Positions 62,030 to 64,000 of a stretch of DNA of 64,000 bases are shown here, one piece after another; the stretch's first letter is position 1, and every line of letters begins with the position of its first letter. Source of the DNA: DASZHJ01 sp035507155. GTDB lineage: Bacteria > Pseudomonadota > Alphaproteobacteria > ATCC43930 > CGMCC-115725. Location: assembly GCA_035507155.1 (NCBI GenBank), contig DATJOK010000126.1:1-64000 (forward strand), written 5' to 3'. A program made the position numbers and the translations under genes. A model generated the notes under the pieces. That model did no database searches. It saw only the letters and a program-made list of their open reading frames with translations, and was not told the DNA's origin.

Positions 62030-62689
62030 ATGCGCAGAATAGTCGTTTCAGCCTTCACCAGCCTCGACGGCATCATGCAGGCGCCGGGCGGCCCGCAGGA
62101 GGATCCGACCGGCGGCTTCACCTTCGGCGGCTGGACCTTCCCTCATTTCGACCCGGCGCTTGGCGGCGCCATGGGCGAGATCTTCGGCCGGCCCTTCGAT
62201 CTCCTGCTCGGCCGAAAGACCTATGACATCTTCGCGGCGTATTGGCCATACGTTGCCGATCCCAACGACCCGATCGCCGGCCTCTTCAACAAGGTGACCA
62301 AATACGTGGCCTCGCGCTCGAGCCCGACGCTCGCCTGGCAGAACAGCCGTCTTCTCGGTCAGGACGCCGTCGCCGCGCTGAAGCAGCTCAAGAGCGCGGA
62401 CGGCCCCGACCTCCTCGTCCAGGGCTCGAGCGACTTCCTGCAGACGCTGTGGCAGCACGATCTCGTCGACGAGCTCACCGTGCTGACCTTCCCGCTGCTG
62501 CTCGGCAAGGGCAAGCGCCTGTTCGGCGACGGCGCGGCGCCAGCGGGGCTGAAGCTGGTCAAGTCGAAGTCCTACCCGACCGGGGTCATCGTCGCGACCT
62601 ACCAGCCCGACGGTGCGGTCAAGACTGGCAGCTTCCCGCCCGTCGAGCCGAACGCTGCCGAGCTCGAACGGCGGCGCAATCTCACCTGA
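62030..62689 (+). CDS. RibD C-terminal/dihydrofolate reductase-like protein
   Basis: 219 residues: RRIVVSAFTSLDGIMQAPGG, GRPFDLLLGRKTYDIFAAYW, KYVASRSSPTLAWQNSRLLG, LLVQGSSDFLQTLWQHDLVD and LLLGKGKRLFGDG are hallmarks of the RibD_C/YyaP-YwjB group with a DHFR fold. The reaction of these stand-alone proteins is unknown. CAGGAG 6-11 bases upstream supports ATG 62030 over 61973. The 158-base gap before it shows no other supported feature. Confidence 0.9.
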   Translation: MRRIVVSAFTSLDGIMQAPGGPQEDPTGGFTFGGWTFPHFDPALGGAMGEIFGRPFDLLLGRKTYDIFAAYWPYVADPNDPIAGLFNKVTKYVASRSSPTLAWQNSRLLGQDAVAALKQLKSADGPDLLVQGSSDFLQTLWQHDLVDELTVLTFPLLLGKGKRLFGDGAAPAGLKLVKSKSYPTGVIVATYQPDGAVKTGSFPPVEPNAAELERRRNLT

Positions 62690-62728
62690 AGAGCGCGCGC
62701 GATCGCCGCAAGCGGGCGCCGGCCGGGG

Positions 62729-63355
62729 TCACCTCGGCCGGTGGCGCGGCAGAAGATCTCGCGGAATCGCCTTCAGCCGGCTCCGCGAATTCCCCTGTCG
62801 GCGCGCCTCCGCTCGCGCCGACAGCCATGCCCGCGTCTCCTCGAGCACCTCGGCGGAGAGCGCGGGGTCGCTGCTGGCGCGCGCCAGGATCATCGCGCCC
62901 ACCATCGCAGCCCAGCTGCCGATCGCCGCTTGCCGCTTTTGCGCGGGCGTGCGGCCCGGCGCAAGAGGGCTCAGCCGCTCGATCTGCTGCCGGACACCCG
63001 CCGTCATCTTCGCGCGGATGCCGTCCGTCTCTCGGATCGTCTCGGCGGCGAGCGCCGCGGTGGGGCAGCCGCGCGCCCGATTCTCGCGATGGGACCGCGA
63101 GAGATATCCCTCGATATAGGTCGCGAGATCGCTGAGCGGCCGCGCCGCAGTCCGCGTCAGCGCCTCGGCGAGCGCCGCCGCGGCAAGCTCGTCCTTGGAG
63201 CCGAAGTAGCCGTAGAAGCCGCCATGGGTGAGCCCGGCCGCCTGCATCACCTCGGCGACCGTGACCGCCGCGAAGCCCCGCTCCTTGAACAGGAGGCCGG
63301 CGGCCTCGAGGATCCGCTGGCGGTTCGCCGCCACCTGCTCCCTGCTCACTTTCAT
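62729..63355 (-). CDS. TetR-family transcriptional regulator
   Basis: 208 residues. N-terminal HTH (ANRQRILEAAGLLFKERGFA, VAEVMQAAGLTHGGFYGYFG) and a C-terminal ligand domain with RARGCPTAALAAE, seen in the AcrR/NemR-like branch that often senses electrophiles. ATG 63355 (MKVSREQVAANRQ) is preferred over 63385. It is divergent from an SDR gene with two dyads between, so it very likely represses that gene. Confidence 0.92.
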   Translation of the reverse strand: MKVSREQVAANRQRILEAAGLLFKERGFAAVTVAEVMQAAGLTHGGFYGYFGSKDELAAAALAEALTRTAARPLSDLATYIEGYLSRSHRENRARGCPTAALAAETIRETDGIRAKMTAGVRQQIERLSPLAPGRTPAQKRQAAIGSWAAMVGAMILARASSDPALSAEVLEETRAWLSARAEARRQGNSRSRLKAIPRDLLPRHRPR

Positions 63356-63383
63356 GTGATCGCCTCCGAACCCCGTAGCCGAC

Positions 63384-63405
63384 AAACATGATCATCATCA
63401 TGTTT
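63384..63405. promoter_or_regulatory. Predicted TetR operator AAACATGAT-N4-ATCATGTTT
   Basis: Exact 9-base arms (63384-63392, 63397-63405) with 4 bases between, in the 99-base region between tetR and the SDR gene. The right arm overlaps the first bases of a possible -35 (TTTACT, 63403-63408) for the SDR gene. Length and symmetry are typical of TetR-family sites. Confidence 0.65.
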
Positions 63406-63431
63406 ACTGTTACATGATGACTGTCATTAAT
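63403..63431 (+). promoter_or_regulatory. Candidate SDR promoter with a second dyad
   Basis: TTTACT (63403-63408) and ATTAAT (63426-63431) are spaced by 17 bases. ATGAC-T-GTCAT (63417-63427) is a smaller exact palindrome inside the spacer, reaching the -10. Binding at either dyad would block transcription of the SDR gene. Confidence 0.45.
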
Positions 63432-63454
63432 AGGACAAGCAGGAGAATCGATCA

Positions 63455-64000
63455 ATGAGCGCGAAATCCACCGTCCTCATCACCGGCGCCTCCGCCGGCA
63501 TCGGCGCGGTCTATGCCGACCGCTTCGCCCGCCGCGGCCACGACCTCGTGCTGGTGGCGCGAGACGGATCCCGCCTGAATGAGCTCGCCGCCCGCCTTCG
63601 CCACGAGGCAGGCGTCGAGGTCGACGCGCTGCGCGCCGACCTCATCGATGAGCAGGATCTCGGGCGCGTCGAGCAGCGGCTGCGCGATGACGGCCGCATC
63701 GGCATTCTCGTCAACAACGCCGGCGCTCTCCTGCGCGGCGATTTCCTCGGCCAGAGCGACGGCGAGATCGCCGGGCTGATCGCGCTCAACATCACTGCCC
63801 TCACCCGGCTCGCCCACGCGGCGGCATCGCGCTTCGCGGCCAAGGGCGGCGGCGCGATCATCAACCTGGGCTCGATCGTCGGGCTCGCCCCCGAGTACAA
63901 GCTCACGCTCTATGGCGCCACCAAGGCCTTCGTGCATTTCCTGACTCAGGGCCTGAATCTGGAGTTGGGCGCCAAGGGCGTCTATGTGCAGGCGGTGCTG
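63455..64000 (+). CDS. Short-chain dehydrogenase/reductase, N-terminal part (cut by window end)
   Basis: The visible 182 codons give a classical SDR: VLITGASAGIGAVYADRFAR, LVNNAGALLRGDF, the catalytic serine in IINLGSIVGLAPEYK and YxxxK in YGATKAFVHFLTQGL. AGGAGA 9 bases before ATG 63455 marks the start. It is divergent from a TetR gene and probably under its control; substrate unknown. The C-terminus lies outside the window. Confidence 0.9.
   Translation, partial: MSAKSTVLITGASAGIGAVYADRFARRGHDLVLVARDGSRLNELAARLRHEAGVEVDALRADLIDEQDLGRVEQRLRDDGRIGILVNNAGALLRGDFLGQSDGEIAGLIALNITALTRLAHAAASRFAAKGGGAIINLGSIVGLAPEYKLTLYGATKAFVHFLTQGLNLELGAKGVYVQAVL

Noticed and set aside
1..64000. CRISPR arrays, tRNA/rRNA genes, insertion sequences, integrases or prophage
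   Set aside because: No spaced direct repeats, no cloverleaf or rRNA motifs in the gaps, and no transposase or integrase frames; the tube protein alone is not evidence of a prophage.

Overview
The window is a GC-rich stretch of bacterial chromosome, densely coded on both strands. It is almost certainly from an alphaproteobacterium near the Rhodospirillales/Azospirillales. The clues are the gene orders (hdaA-perM-pgsA-like-DUF2066 facing purMN; lptF-lptG-lptD-surA-pdxA-rsmA; fabD-fabG-acpP-fabF-mltG; rpsF-rpsR-rplI; pepA-holC) and a 40-residue aa3-type oxidase subunit IV. I see no tRNA, rRNA, insertion sequence, integrase or CRISPR array, and no gene-free gap above 300 bases.

Positions 1-36000 are core housekeeping: the 5' end of aspS, rnd, ppx-ppk1, a SixA-type phosphatase, the replication regulator hdaA with three envelope genes, purM-purN, ndk, holC and pepA. 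A three-gene membrane-glycosylation-like set follows (13603-18465), then the LPS transport/outer-membrane operon running into pdxA and rsmA, then panB, gmk, yicC, the fatty-acid synthesis cluster with mltG, and the ribosomal operon rpsF-rpsR-rplI.

From about 36000 on the content is accessory. It includes stress and redox genes (OsmC, aldo/keto reductase, cfa), an acyl/aryl-CoA ligase, and a 38-residue membrane peptide with its own terminator. It also has two two-component systems (one divergent from a TonB-dependent receptor), an orphan contractile-tail tube protein, a glutathione S-transferase and a molybdenum hydroxylase of PaoABC type. The last part holds a PPK2 polyphosphate kinase, a quinone oxidoreductase with a divergent LysR gene, a MetE C-terminal fragment, a flavin reductase, a RibD/DHFR-like protein and a TetR-SDR pair that is cut by the window end.

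The most notable locus is 50185-52887. A dehydrogenase there matches phosphite dehydrogenase PtxD, with every catalytic residue at a constant +3 offset. It overlaps a downstream LysR regulator, as in ptxDE, and is divergent from a metallo-beta-lactamase-fold hydrolase across a short dyad-containing promoter region. No ptxABC transporter is present. Together with ppk1, ppx and ppk2 in the same window, phosphorus storage and scavenging is a recurring theme.

Several divergent intergenic regions carry near-perfect dyads that look like operators. All functional assignments are by reading motifs and remembered family sequences; no search was run.
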